Source: Nocardioides sp. zg-1228 (GTDB lineage Bacteria; Actinomycetota; Actinomycetes; Propionibacteriales; Nocardioidaceae). From it: 64,000 nt of DNA. Under the pieces are notes generated by a model. It worked only from the letters and a program-made list of their open reading frames with translations. It searched no databases and was not told the origin of the DNA. The DNA lies in assembly GCF_017086465.1 (NCBI RefSeq), contig NZ_CP070961.1, positions 1,364,001-1,428,000 of the forward strand, written 5' to 3'. How positions within the stretch are numbered: position 1 is the first letter of the stretch; every line of letters begins with the position of its first letter. Of this stretch, positions 18,094 through 31,470 are shown piece by piece. The translations under genes were made by a program, and so were the position numbers.

Positions 18094-19014
18094 ATGACGC
18101 AGCAGCCGTTCAGCCGCCCCGGTGCCATCGACCTGTCCGGTCTCGGCCGGCCCGCACCCCAGGCGGGCGCACCCGCTCCCCACCCCACCTCGCCGACCGG
18201 CGCGCACTCCTACAGCGTGACCGTCGACGAGCAGAGCTTCCAGGGCCTGCTCGAGCAGTCGACGACCGCGCCCGTGCTCCTCGCCTTCTACTCGCGCTCC
18301 CGGATGCCCGAGAGTGGGCAGCTCGCCGACGACCTCGCGACCGTGGTCGAGGAGCACGAGGGTCGCTACCTGCTCGGCCTCGTCGACATCGACGCCACGC
18401 CGCAGATCGCGCAGGCCATGCAGATCCCGTCGATCCCGCTGGTCGTCGCCGTGGTCGACGGCCGCCCGATGCCGCTGCTGCAGGACCCGCTGCCGATTGA
18501 CGAGCTGCGCACCGCGCTCACGCAGGTCGCCCAGCAGCTCACCGCCCAGGGCATCACGGGCCGCCACCAGCCGCGCACCGGCGCGGTGCCCGACGCCGAG
18601 GGCGAGGAGGAGACCGTCGACCCGCGCTACGCGCCCGCCCAGGACGCGCTCGCCGCCGGCGACATCGACGCCGCCGTCGCGGAGTACCAGAAGCTCGTGG
18701 ACGCCAACCCGGCCGACGTCGAGGCCGCGGGCGGGCTCGCGATCGCCAAGGTCATGCAGCGTACGCAGGGGGTCGACCTCGCCGCCGCGCGTGCGGCGGC
18801 CGCCGACAACCCCGACGACGTCGATGCCCAGACCATGGTCGCCGACCTCGACATGCTCGGCGGCCACGTCGAGGACGCCTTCGCCCGGCTGGTCGGCCTG
18901 GTCGCCCGCACGAGCGACAAGGACCGCGAGCGCGCCCGCGACCACCTGCTCGGTCTGTTCGCGGCCGTCGGCAACGACGACCCGCGCGTGCTGGCGGGTC
19001 GTCGCAACCTGGCC

Positions 19015-19029
<15 letters not shown>
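18094..19029 (+). CDS. YbbN/CnoX-like thioredoxin-TPR protein without CxxC
   Basis: This 311-residue cytosolic protein has a Pro-rich N-terminal tail (about 1-40), a thioredoxin-fold domain (about 45-155: APVLLAFYSRSRMPESGQLA, then LVDIDATPQIAQAMQIPSIPLVV with the cis-Pro) and a C-terminal TPR region (about 180-311: YAPAQDALAAGDIDAAVAEYQKL). The usual redox CxxC site reads SRMPES, so it cannot act as a dithiol oxidoreductase. YbbN/CnoX homologues act as chaperedoxins with DnaK and GroEL, and many lack one or both cysteines. Its last 15 nt overlap the end of ppdK on the other strand. Confidence 0.86.
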
Positions 19030-21693
<2,664 letters not shown>

Positions 21694-21707
21694 GGTCGCA
21701 TCCTGCC

Positions 21708-22733
21708 TCAGCGGCCGGACTCCGTATACGGCAGTGTCCCCTCAACGGCCGCGCGCACCCGCCTGGCGGTGAAGTCCGCGGCCAGCTCGTCGACCTCCTC
21801 GAGCGTGCAGAAGCGCACGTCGCGGATCTCGCGCTCCTGCATCACCACGTCCTCCAGCACCTCCGGGGCGTGGGTGCCGCCGTCGTAGACCAGGCACAGC
21901 GCGTCGTCCCAGCCGCCCCACGGCGGCAACCAGTCGGTGAGCACGAGGGCGCCGGGCTCCACCTCGAGGCCGAGCTCCTCCTCCACCTCGCGCTGCACCG
22001 CGAGCCGCGGGGACTCGCCGACCTCGACGACGCCGCCGGGGAGGTCCCAGTCGCGCTTGTAGGTGAGCTGGCACAGCAGCACGCGGCCGTCGGGGTCGCG
22101 CAGCAGCATCTGGGAGATGGCCCGCTTGCGGGGCAGGAAGGAGTTGAGCAGCGAGCGGAAGCTCTCGGGGTCCGACAGCGGCGGGTCGCCGGCCAGCCGC
22201 GCCAGCACGACGTACTCGGTGGTCTCCGGGCGGTCGCCCGACCCGGGCTCGACCCGCTGGACACCCTCCTGGCGCAGGCCGGCCCGGGTGGCCACGCGCA
22301 TGCTCGCCCGGTTGCCCGGCTCGACCCGGGCCTGGACGCGGGTCGCGCCCCAGCCGCCCTGGTCGGCGCCGGTCAGCGCCCAGTCGGTGACCACGCGCAC
22401 GGCACGCGTCGCCAGCCCGCGACCGCGCCGGCCGGCGTACAACCACCAGGAGAGCTCGACGCCCCGCTCGGCGATCCGGCGCACCTCGACCACCCCCGCC
22501 GGTCCGCCGGTCGTCGCCTCCTCGATGACGAAGCTGGCGAAGTCGCCGCTCGCGGCGCGCTCGCGCCACCCGCGCACGATCTCGCGCTGCGCCTCGACCG
22601 TGGGGCGCTCGGCGTTGCCGAACCAGAAGTCGATGTCGTCGTCGTGTCCCGCCGCGGCGGGCTCGATGTCGTCGTCGCGCCACGGTCGAAGCGTGACGGT
22701 CCCGTCAGTCAGCGTCGGCTGGGGGGCAGGCAC
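21708..22733 (-). CDS. GNAT acetyltransferase-NUDIX hydrolase fusion
   Basis: A 341-residue fusion. Residues 8-175 form a GNAT domain of the RimJ/RimL type: LRPWRDDDIEPAAAG, the acetyl-CoA loop YAGRRGRGLATRAVR, then EPGNRASMRVATRAGLRQEG. Residues 195-335 are a NUDIX domain with a recognisable box (GGVVEVGESPRLAVQREVEEELGL). The first half should acetylate an amine; the second should hydrolyse a nucleoside-diphosphate-linked compound. The GTG at 22733 is used because a minus-strand TAGGGT box lies 6 nt upstream, indicating a leaderless mRNA. The gene leads directly into ppdK (14-nt gap), so a nucleotide-linked or acetylation-linked role in PEP metabolism is conceivable but unproven. Confidence 0.9.
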   Translation of the reverse strand: MPAPQPTLTDGTVTLRPWRDDDIEPAAAGHDDDIDFWFGNAERPTVEAQREIVRGWRERAASGDFASFVIEEATTGGPAGVVEVRRIAERGVELSWWLYAGRRGRGLATRAVRVVTDWALTGADQGGWGATRVQARVEPGNRASMRVATRAGLRQEGVQRVEPGSGDRPETTEYVVLARLAGDPPLSDPESFRSLLNSFLPRKRAISQMLLRDPDGRVLLCQLTYKRDWDLPGGVVEVGESPRLAVQREVEEELGLEVEPGALVLTDWLPPWGGWDDALCLVYDGGTHAPEVLEDVVMQEREIRDVRFCTLEEVDELAADFTARRVRAAVEGTLPYTESGR

Positions 22734-22739
22734 CGGACC

Positions 22740-22745
22740 ACCCTA
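22740..22745 (-). promoter_or_regulatory. putative -10 box of the GNAT-NUDIX/ppdK transcript
   Basis: TAGGGT on the minus strand lies 6 nt before the GTG at 22733, so the mRNA is probably leaderless. The left palindromic repeat copy begins 30 bp further upstream. Confidence 0.55.
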
Positions 22746-22775
22746 GCCAGAGCGGGGTGGGGGCGGCCCCCTGCT

Positions 22776-22863
22776 GGTTCATCAAGGTATGCAGCCCAGC
22801 CCGCACTTCCCTCGGCGAGTTGAGCGCGGGAAGTGCTGGTTCGGCTGCATACCTTGATGAACC
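22776..22863. repeat. palindromic repeat element, copy 1
   Basis: An 88-bp element whose two halves are complementary: it opens GGTTCATCAAGGTATGCAGC and closes with the inverse, GCTGCATACCTTGATGAACC. An inner arm CCGCACTTCC pairs imperfectly with GGAAGTGCTGG, leaving a loop of about 20 nt with the core GAGTTGA. The second copy is at 23965-24058 and shares both arms and the loop pattern. It lies 38 nt after the AbiEi-like stop codon. There is no T-run, so it is not a typical terminator, and no encoded protein is seen in it. Confidence 0.8.
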
Positions 22864-22901
22864 GTCACCGCTCATGCGGCCCGCGAGCGGGGCGCACGAC
22901 G

Positions 22902-23843
22902 TCAGCTGGCCGCAGACATCAGCCGGCGCAGGCGTGCGGCCGTGGGAGCAGGCTGGTCGAGGTCGGCCCAGACGAGCCGGACCATCCAGGCGCCGGTGAC
23001 CTCCCTGAGCTCGTCCTCACGTCGCTTCTCGCGGAAGACCACCTCGCCGGGCTCCTGGTCCGGCCGGAGGAGCCGGCCGTACTTCACCCTGCCGTCGAAC
23101 TCACCCAGGCCGTGGTGGCGCGGCCATGCCCAGTCCGTACGCCCCACGAGCCGTGCGCCGGCGTACACCTCGTGCTGCAGGACGGGCGCGGGCAGGTGCT
23201 CGACCCAGAAGAGCCACAGCCCGCGGGACTCGCCTACCGACTCCGCCTGGTCGGTCGCCATGCGCACCGGCACGTGGAGATGGCGCATGCGCGGCCACCG
23301 AGCCATGAGGTCGAACTGGTTGCCGATGTCGGCGATCGTGCACTCTCCTCGGTGCAGCGCTGAGTTGAGCAGCACGAGCGCCGCCTCCGCGGTCGCCGCG
23401 GAACCCGCCTCGAGGACGCATCTCGGCGCCGTCAGCACGCGGACGCCACCAGCCTCGGTCACCTCGTCGTCGGCCACGAAGCCCTCGTGGTGGACCACAT
23501 CGCCCTCCACGCGCCCGGGGCCACCGTCGAGCCGGGTGACGTGGACGCGGTCCAGCGGCACGCCCCAGACGTCGATCCCCCACGCGAGGCACGCCGAGAC
23601 GTGGCTCAGGGCGACGACGTCGCCCAACGAGTCGAGGACCGCACGACAGCGCACGAGGTGTCGTTCCTCGGCACTGGCGGCGTGCCACACGTCGGGGAAG
23701 ACGTAGTAGCCGCGCCGGATCCGCAGCCACCTGCCCGACCGGTGCTCGCGCGCCACCGCGCGATCGTCGTACCCGGCCTCACGGGCGTGGGCACGCGTGA
23801 AGAAGCCGCTCTCCCGGGAGACGGCACGAAGCGGGTCATCCAT
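22902..23843 (-). CDS. AbiEi-like protein with nuclease-like C-terminus
   Basis: This 313-residue protein starts with a winged-helix-type segment (ESGFFTRAHAREAGYDDRAV, then GRWLRIRRGYYVFPD), typical of AbiEi-type antitoxin N-terminal domains. The middle holds the conserved ALSHVSACLAWGIDVWGVP and VHVTRLDGG blocks. The C-terminal part (about 230-310) resembles DUF559/Vsr-like PD-(D/E)xK folds: GEFDGRVKYGRLL, EVVFREKRREDELRE and MVRLVWADLDQP. No toxin partner (AbiEii) is next to it. Such lone genes are common in actinobacteria and have no established function. The ATG at 23843 begins MDDPLRAVSRESG. It is bracketed by the two palindromic repeats. Confidence 0.8.
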   Translation of the reverse strand: MDDPLRAVSRESGFFTRAHAREAGYDDRAVAREHRSGRWLRIRRGYYVFPDVWHAASAEERHLVRCRAVLDSLGDVVALSHVSACLAWGIDVWGVPLDRVHVTRLDGGPGRVEGDVVHHEGFVADDEVTEAGGVRVLTAPRCVLEAGSAATAEAALVLLNSALHRGECTIADIGNQFDLMARWPRMRHLHVPVRMATDQAESVGESRGLWLFWVEHLPAPVLQHEVYAGARLVGRTDWAWPRHHGLGEFDGRVKYGRLLRPDQEPGEVVFREKRREDELREVTGAWMVRLVWADLDQPAPTAARLRRLMSAAS

Positions 23844-23964
23844 GACAGCACCCTCGACCGCGCAATGCCCACGCCGGCAGTGGCGGTCCACCTCACTGTG
23901 GACAACCACCCGCGAAGGAGGGCTGGGGACGGCTCGTGGTCCGCGCACCTCTCCGTGTCGCCGT

Positions 23965-24058
23965 CTGCTGGTTCATCAAGGGATGCAGACGAACCCGCAC
24001 CTCCCACGGTGAGCTGACCGTGGGAAGTGCGGGTTCGACGACATACCTTGATGAACCA
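23965..24058. repeat. palindromic repeat element, copy 2
   Basis: A 94-bp element with arms GCTGGTTCATCAAGG and CCTTGATGAACCAGC at its ends and an inner stem in which CCCACGGT pairs perfectly with ACCGTGGG around the loop GAGCTGA. Aligned to copy 1 (22776-22863), both outer arms, the inner CGAACCCGCAC/GTGCGGGTTCG arms and the GAGxTGA loop correspond. It lies 16 nt after the glgB stop codon, and copy 1 also follows a minus-strand stop codon. Confidence 0.8.
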
Positions 24059-24074
24059 GCGGCGAGCGCGGGGG

Positions 24075-26131
<2,057 letters not shown>

Positions 26132-26135
<4 letters not shown>

Positions 26136-27538
26136 GACGTCTCCTCCAACGCTGCCAGGGGGATGGAGATCCATCCCGGACGGTTGCGGGCTTCGTAGAC
26201 CGCCTCGTAGACGACCTTGTCGGCGAGGTAGGCGTCGAGCAGTACCCCGTTGGCGTCCTGGGAGTCCTCGCCCAGCTGGGCGGTGTAGGCGTCCAGGAAC
26301 GCCGCACGGTTGCGCGCGGCCCACTCCGAGGCCCGGTAGGCACGCTGCTCGGCCTCGCCGGGCGCCTCGGCGCCGGTGCTCGAGAGGGCCACGACGCGCG
26401 GCGCGTAGTCGAACGAGCGGACCATGCCGGCGACGTCGCGCCACACCGAGTCGGGCCGGAGACGCTCGGCGAGCGGCTTGGCCGGCTCGCCCTCGAAGTC
26501 GACGATCTTCCAGCCCTTGACCGTCCGCAGCGTCTGCCCCAGGTGCAGGTCGCCGTGGACCTGCTGCACCTCGACGGCGTCGAGCTCGCGCAGGCGGGCG
26601 AACCGCTCACGCAGCCCGGCCTCGTGGGGGGCGAGGTCGGGCACCACGTCGAGGGCCGCGACCAGCCGCTCCTCCATCGCCCTGGCGAGCTCGTCGATGG
26701 CCGTGGCGTCGCGCCGCTCGACGGGGAAGTGCGCGGCCAGGTCGGCGTGCACCTCGGCGAGCGCCACGCCGAGCCGGGCGGCCTCGCCCGCGAAGTCGCC
26801 GCCGACCTCGTCGGCGTGCAGGTCGGCCTCGGCGAAGAGGTTGCGCACACTGGCCAGCGCGAGGTCCCACCCGTCGCTGGCGGTGCGGAGGAACTGCTGG
26901 AGCATCGCGAGCTGGATGGTGGTGTTGGTCTCCTCGTCGACCAGGTCGAGCCACCCGTAGAGCGCGGCGACGTGGGTCGAGCCGGCCTCGGTCAGCACCT
27001 GGTGGATCGCGATGTCGGGGTTGACGCCCGGGGTCACCTTGCGGAAGACCTTCATCAGCGCGTCCTCGCCGAAGGCGACCGAGGAGTTGGACTGCTCTCC
27101 GGAGAAGAGCGTGGAGTGCGCCTCGAGGTCGAGCTCGTGGCCCGGGAGCCGGTGGAACATCAGGTCGCCGCGCGCGTCGGACGGCGGTGCCGGGGCGACT
27201 CCGTGGCGGGCGAACCCGGCCAGCCACAGGGCCATCGCCTGCCGGTCGTGGAGTGCGTCGTAGACGAAGGCGTGTCCCGCCTCCTCGTCGTCCCACTCGC
27301 CGATGAGGGCGTGCGCGATGCGCTCCTGCGGCTCGGTGTAGAACGCCAGCGGCAGCTGGTAGAGCTCGCTCGACCCGTCGTCGAACGCCACCTCGGCGAG
27401 CTCGACGGTCACGCGCAGGCCGTCGGGCGCCCCGGGCAGGACGCCCACGCGGCGTACGTCGCCCAGCTCCCAGTCGCGCCCCTTGCCGCCGAACCAGCGC
27501 GCGCCGTCGATCCAGCTCCTGATCTCTGTCCTGCTCAT
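26132..27538 (-). CDS. mak: maltokinase
   Basis: This 468-residue kinase phosphorylates maltose with ATP to maltose-1-phosphate, the donor used by GlgE. It has the aminoglycoside-phosphotransferase fold: [10 protein letters not shown] at the N-terminus, [16 protein letters not shown] in the N-lobe, the catalytic loop [14 protein letters not shown] and the metal-binding segment [20 protein letters not shown]. These features are characteristic of Mak/Pep2. The ATG at 27538 overlaps the treS stop codon by 4 nt (ATGA), and its own stop overlaps the glgB start in the same way, so translational coupling is expected. In some actinobacteria treS and mak are one fused protein; here they are separate. 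Confidence 0.95.
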
Positions 27539-29289
27539 GGCTCCACCCTCGTGGTGCTCGGATCGGTCAGCCTCAGCCAGAGGAAGCCGTAGCCGCCCAG
27601 CGTCAGCAGGTAGGGCAGCTCGCCGATCGCCGGGAACGGCACGCCGCCGAGCAGCTCGACCGGGATCATGCCCTCCCACTGCCGCAGGTCGAGCTCGACC
27701 GGCTGCGGGAAGCGCGACAGGTTGTTGACGCAGAGGATCACGTCGCGCCCGTCGGGTCCGTCGTGCTCGCGGATGTAGGACAGCACGCTCGGGTTGGAGC
27801 CGCCGAGGTCGACGAAGTCGCCGAGGCCGAACGCGGGGTGCCGCCGCCGCGCGTGCACGAGCCGCCGGGTCCAGTGCAGCAGCGAGGACGTGTTCTCCAG
27901 CTGCGCCTCGACGTTGACCGACTGGTAGCCGTAGACCGGGTCCTGGATGGCCGGCAGGTGCAGCTTGCCCGGCGTCGCCGCGGAGAAGCCCGCGTTGCGG
28001 TCGGGCGTCCACTGCATCGGGGTGCGGACGCCGTCGCGGTCGCCGAGCCAGATGTTGTCGCCCATCCCGATCTCGTCGCCGTAGTAGAGCACGGGGGAGC
28101 CGGGCAGCGAGAGCAGCAGCGCGGTGAACAGCTCCATCCGGTTCACGTCGTTGTCGAGCAGCGGCGCGAGCCGACGGCGGATGCCGATGTTGGCCTTCAT
28201 CCGCGGGTCGTGGGCGTACTCCGACCACATGTAGTCGCGGTCCTCGTCGGTGACCATCTCGAGCGTGAGCTCGTCGTGGTTGCGCAGGAAGATGCCCCAC
28301 TGGCAGCCCTCGGGGATCTGGGGCGTCTGCTCGAGGATCTCCGAGATCGGGAAGCGCGACTCGCGCCGCACCGCCATGAAGATGCGCGGCATGACGGGGA
28401 AGTGGAACGCCATGTGGCACTCGGTGCCGACCCAGCGGCCGTCCTCGGTGCGCTCGGGGCCGAAGTACTCCACCACGTCGGCCGGCCACTGGTTGGCCTC
28501 GCACAGCAGCACGCGGCCGGGATAGTTCTCGTCGACGAAGCGGCGGCACTTCTTGAGGAACTCGTGGGTCTCGGGGAGGTTCTCGCCGTTGGTGCCGGGG
28601 CGCTCGTAGAGGTAGGGCACCGCGTCGAGGCGGAAGCCGTCGAGGCCCATGTCGAGCCAGAACGCCATCGCGTCCAGCATCGCGTCGTGGACCTTGGGGT
28701 TGTCGAAGTTGAGGTCGGGCTGGTGGTGGAAGAAGCGGTGCCAGAAGTACTGCTGGCGCACCGGGTCCCACGTCCAGTTGGACGGCTCGGTGTCGACGAA
28801 GATGACGCGGGCGTCCTGGTAGAGCTCGTCGGTGTCGGACCACACGTAGAAGTCGCCGTAGGGGCCCTCGGGGTCGCTGCGGCTGGCCTGGAACCACGGG
28901 TGGGCGTCACTCGTGTGGTTCATGACGAAGTCGATGATCACCCGGATGCCGCGCTGGTGGCAGGCGTCGATGAACTCGTGGAAGTCCTCGACCGTGCCGC
29001 ACTCGGGGAGGATGTTGTTGTAGTCGGCCACGTCGTAGCCGCCGTCGCGCAGGGGCGAGGTGAAGAACGGCGGCACCCACAGGCAGTCGACGCCCAGCCA
29101 CTCGAGGTAGTCGAGCTTCTCGATCAGCCCCTTGAAGTCGCCCGTCCCGTCCCCGTTGGAGTCGTGGAAGGACCGCACCAGCACCTCGTAGAACACCGCC
29201 GTGCGGAACCACTCGGGCTCCGCGTTGAGCACGGCGGTCGCACGGGTGGCGTCCGTCGGCATCGCGGCGGACGTGGGGTGGTCGGTCAA
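27535..29289 (-). CDS. treS: trehalose synthase (maltose alpha-D-glucosyltransferase)
   Basis: This 584-residue GH13 enzyme interconverts trehalose and maltose. Features are [36 protein letters not shown], the nucleophile in [20 protein letters not shown], the acid Glu in [15 protein letters not shown] and the third carboxylate in [13 protein letters not shown]. The C-terminal beta domain ends [11 protein letters not shown]. The start was placed at the TTG at 29289 because it overlaps the glgE stop as TTGA, repeating the ATGA arrangement of the next two junctions, and AGGAGG lies a few bases upstream. A later ATG ([11 protein letters not shown]) would lack a site this strong. Second gene of the operon. 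Confidence 0.94.
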   Translation of the reverse strand: MTDHPTSAAMPTDATRATAVLNAEPEWFRTAVFYEVLVRSFHDSNGDGTGDFKGLIEKLDYLEWLGVDCLWVPPFFTSPLRDGGYDVADYNNILPECGTVEDFHEFIDACHQRGIRVIIDFVMNHTSDAHPWFQASRSDPEGPYGDFYVWSDTDELYQDARVIFVDTEPSNWTWDPVRQQYFWHRFFHHQPDLNFDNPKVHDAMLDAMAFWLDMGLDGFRLDAVPYLYERPGTNGENLPETHEFLKKCRRFVDENYPGRVLLCEANQWPADVVEYFGPERTEDGRWVGTECHMAFHFPVMPRIFMAVRRESRFPISEILEQTPQIPEGCQWGIFLRNHDELTLEMVTDEDRDYMWSEYAHDPRMKANIGIRRRLAPLLDNDVNRMELFTALLLSLPGSPVLYYGDEIGMGDNIWLGDRDGVRTPMQWTPDRNAGFSAATPGKLHLPAIQDPVYGYQSVNVEAQLENTSSLLHWTRRLVHARRRHPAFGLGDFVDLGGSNPSVLSYIREHDGPDGRDVILCVNNLSRFPQPVELDLRQWEGMIPVELLGGVPFPAIGELPYLLTLGGYGFLWLRLTDPSTTRVEP

Positions 29290-31280
29290 GGGGTCCTCCT
29301 GATGGAGATGACGTGGGCGGGTTCGTAACCGGGGTCGAGGCGTACGTAGTTGTGCGCGGTCCAGCTCCAGTCGGCGCCGGTGATCTCGTCGTGGGCGATG
29401 AAGGAGTCGTGCCAGTCCATGCCGAGCGCGGGCATGTCGAGGTGGACCATCGTCTCGCGGGTGCCGTGCGGGTCGAGGTTGATGACGCTGATGACGATGT
29501 CTCGCTGCCCGTCGGGGAGGGTGTGCGACTTGGAGAACACCAGCACCTGCTCGTCGTCGCTGGAATGGATCGTCACGTTGCGCAGCAGCTGGAGCGCGGG
29601 GTGCTGTCGACGGATCTCGTTGAGCCGGGTCAGGTAGGGCGCCAGGGTCGTCCCCTCGGCGTCGTGCCGCTCCCAGTCGCGGATGCGGATCTGGTACTTC
29701 TCCGAGTCGAGGTACTCCTCCGAGCCGGGCTTGACGGCCACGTGCTCGAAGAGCTCGTAGCCGGCGTAGACGCCCCAGCTCGGCGAGCCGGTGGCCGCGA
29801 GCGCGGCGCGCACCTTGAACGCCGCCGGGCCGCCGTACTGCAGGTAGGCGTGGAGGATGTCGGGGGTGTTGACCCAGAAGTTGGGCCGCATCAGGTGGTC
29901 GGACCGGTGCGAGAGCTCGAGGAGGTAGTCCTCGATCTCGCGCCGGGCCGTGCGCCAGGTGAAGTAGGTGTAGCTCTGGTGGAAGCCCACCGCGCCGAGG
30001 CCGTGCATCATCGCCGGCTTGGTGAACGCCTCGGACAGGAAGACCACGTCGGGGTCGGTGCGCCGGACCTCGGCCAGCAGCCACTCCCAGAAGGCGAGCG
30101 GCTTGGTGTGGGGGTTGTCGACGCGGAAGACCCGCACCCCGTGCGCCATCCACAGCTTGACGATGCGCAGCACCTCGCGGCAGATGCCGGCGGGGTCGTT
30201 GTCGAAGTTGACCGGGTAGATGTCCTGGTACTTCTTCGGCGGGTTCTCGGCGAAGGCGATCGTGCCGTCGGCCCGGGTGGTGAAGAACTCCGGGTGCGTG
30301 GTCACCCACGGGTGGTCGGGCGCCGCCTGCAGCGCCAGGTCGAGGGCGACCTCCAGGCCGAGCTCGCGCGCGCGGGCCACGAACGCGTCGAAGTCCTCGA
30401 ACGTCCCGAGGTCGGGGTGGATGGCGTCGTGACCGCCGTGCCGGCTGCCGATCGCCCACGGCGAGCCGGGGTCGTCGGGGCCGGGGTCGAGGCTGTTGTT
30501 GGGTCCCTTGCGGTTGACCTCGCCGATCGGGTGGATCGGGGGGAGGTAGATGACGTCGAAGCCCATCTCGGCGACCCGGTCGAGCCGCTCGGCGGCCGTG
30601 CGGAGGGTGCCGGTGGTGACCTTGCCGGTCCTCTCGTCGCGGGTCGCGCCCTCCGAGCGGGGGAAGAACTCGTACCAGCTGCCGTAGAGGGCGCGGGTGC
30701 GGTCGGCGCGGAAGCGGAACGGGCCGGTGACGGTCAGCAGCTCGCGCACCGGGTGGGCGAGCAGCACGGCGTCGAGCTCGGGGTCCTGGAGGGCGGCCAG
30801 CCGAGCCGCCACGGGCCGCTCGGTGTCGCTCGCGGCCGCGTGGGCGCCGGCCACCACCGCTGCCGCGTGCTCGTCGAGCGCGTCGGCCCCGGTGGCGCTG
30901 GAGACGCGCTCGAGCAGCAACCGGGCCTCGGTGAACATGAGCTCGACGTCGACGCCGGCAGGGATCTTGAGACCGGCGTCGTGCTGCCAGGTCGCGATCG
31001 GGTCGGACCAGGAGTGGATCTCGAAGGTCCACTCGCCCTCGACGTCCGGGGTGATGTGCGCCACGTAGCGGTTGGGCTCCGCGCCTTCGGGGGTCATCCG
31101 GACCGGGGGGCGCGAACGGCCCGACGGATCGATGGCGACCACCTCGGCGGACAGCTGGTCGTGCCCCTCGCGGAACACCGACGCGCGTACGGGCATCGGC
31201 TCGCCGACCGTCGCCTTGGCCGACTGCCGACCGAGGTCGACCACGGGCGAGACATCCATCACGGGTATCCGTCCAACCAT
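29286..31280 (-). CDS. glgE: alpha-1,4-glucan:maltose-1-phosphate maltosyltransferase
   Basis: This 664-residue GH13_3 enzyme extends alpha-1,4-glucan from maltose-1-phosphate. The N-terminal domains begin [19 protein letters not shown]. The barrel has [35 protein letters not shown], the nucleophile Asp in [21 protein letters not shown] and the acid Glu in [15 protein letters not shown], then [16 protein letters not shown]. These blocks separate GlgE from other GH13 enzymes. The ATG at 31280 begins the operon; glgP diverges from it across a 190-bp gap. In mycobacteria GlgE loss causes toxic maltose-1-phosphate build-up. Length is close to Streptomyces GlgE. Confidence 0.96.
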   Translation of the reverse strand: MVGRIPVMDVSPVVDLGRQSAKATVGEPMPVRASVFREGHDQLSAEVVAIDPSGRSRPPVRMTPEGAEPNRYVAHITPDVEGEWTFEIHSWSDPIATWQHDAGLKIPAGVDVELMFTEARLLLERVSSATGADALDEHAAAVVAGAHAAASDTERPVAARLAALQDPELDAVLLAHPVRELLTVTGPFRFRADRTRALYGSWYEFFPRSEGATRDERTGKVTTGTLRTAAERLDRVAEMGFDVIYLPPIHPIGEVNRKGPNNSLDPGPDDPGSPWAIGSRHGGHDAIHPDLGTFEDFDAFVARARELGLEVALDLALQAAPDHPWVTTHPEFFTTRADGTIAFAENPPKKYQDIYPVNFDNDPAGICREVLRIVKLWMAHGVRVFRVDNPHTKPLAFWEWLLAEVRRTDPDVVFLSEAFTKPAMMHGLGAVGFHQSYTYFTWRTARREIEDYLLELSHRSDHLMRPNFWVNTPDILHAYLQYGGPAAFKVRAALAATGSPSWGVYAGYELFEHVAVKPGSEEYLDSEKYQIRIRDWERHDAEGTTLAPYLTRLNEIRRQHPALQLLRNVTIHSSDDEQVLVFSKSHTLPDGQRDIVISVINLDPHGTRETMVHLDMPALGMDWHDSFIAHDEITGADWSWTAHNYVRLDPGYEPAHVISIRRTP

Positions 31281-31435
31281 GGCCCCACACTTGCGAACCC
31301 GACCCCGCGCACGCAAGCCGACCGGGGTCGAGGCCACCCCTTGGGACGGCTCGCTGGTGGCCGGCCGGGGCGTGCGTGTGACGCACGCGACCGACGGTGT
31401 CGTGGCGACGCGGTCCGGCGAAGCGGGGGCGCCCT

Positions 31436-31463
31436 TTGAGCGTTCCAACAAATGCCCTAGCGT
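31436..31463 (+). promoter_or_regulatory. promoter of glgP
   Basis: TTGAGC (31436-31441) and TAGCGT (31458-31463) have a 16-nt spacer. The GTG at 31471 begins 7 nt after the -10 box, implying leaderless transcription. The -10 box and spacing are the same as in the EamA promoter (TAGCGT, C, ATG, then GTG). Confidence 0.6.
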
Positions 31464-31470
31464 CATGCCG

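Noticed and set aside
22776-24058. The paired palindromes as ends of a transposon
   Set aside because: No transposase lies between them and no target-site duplication was seen; each copy is an internally symmetrical unit rather than one of two terminal repeats.
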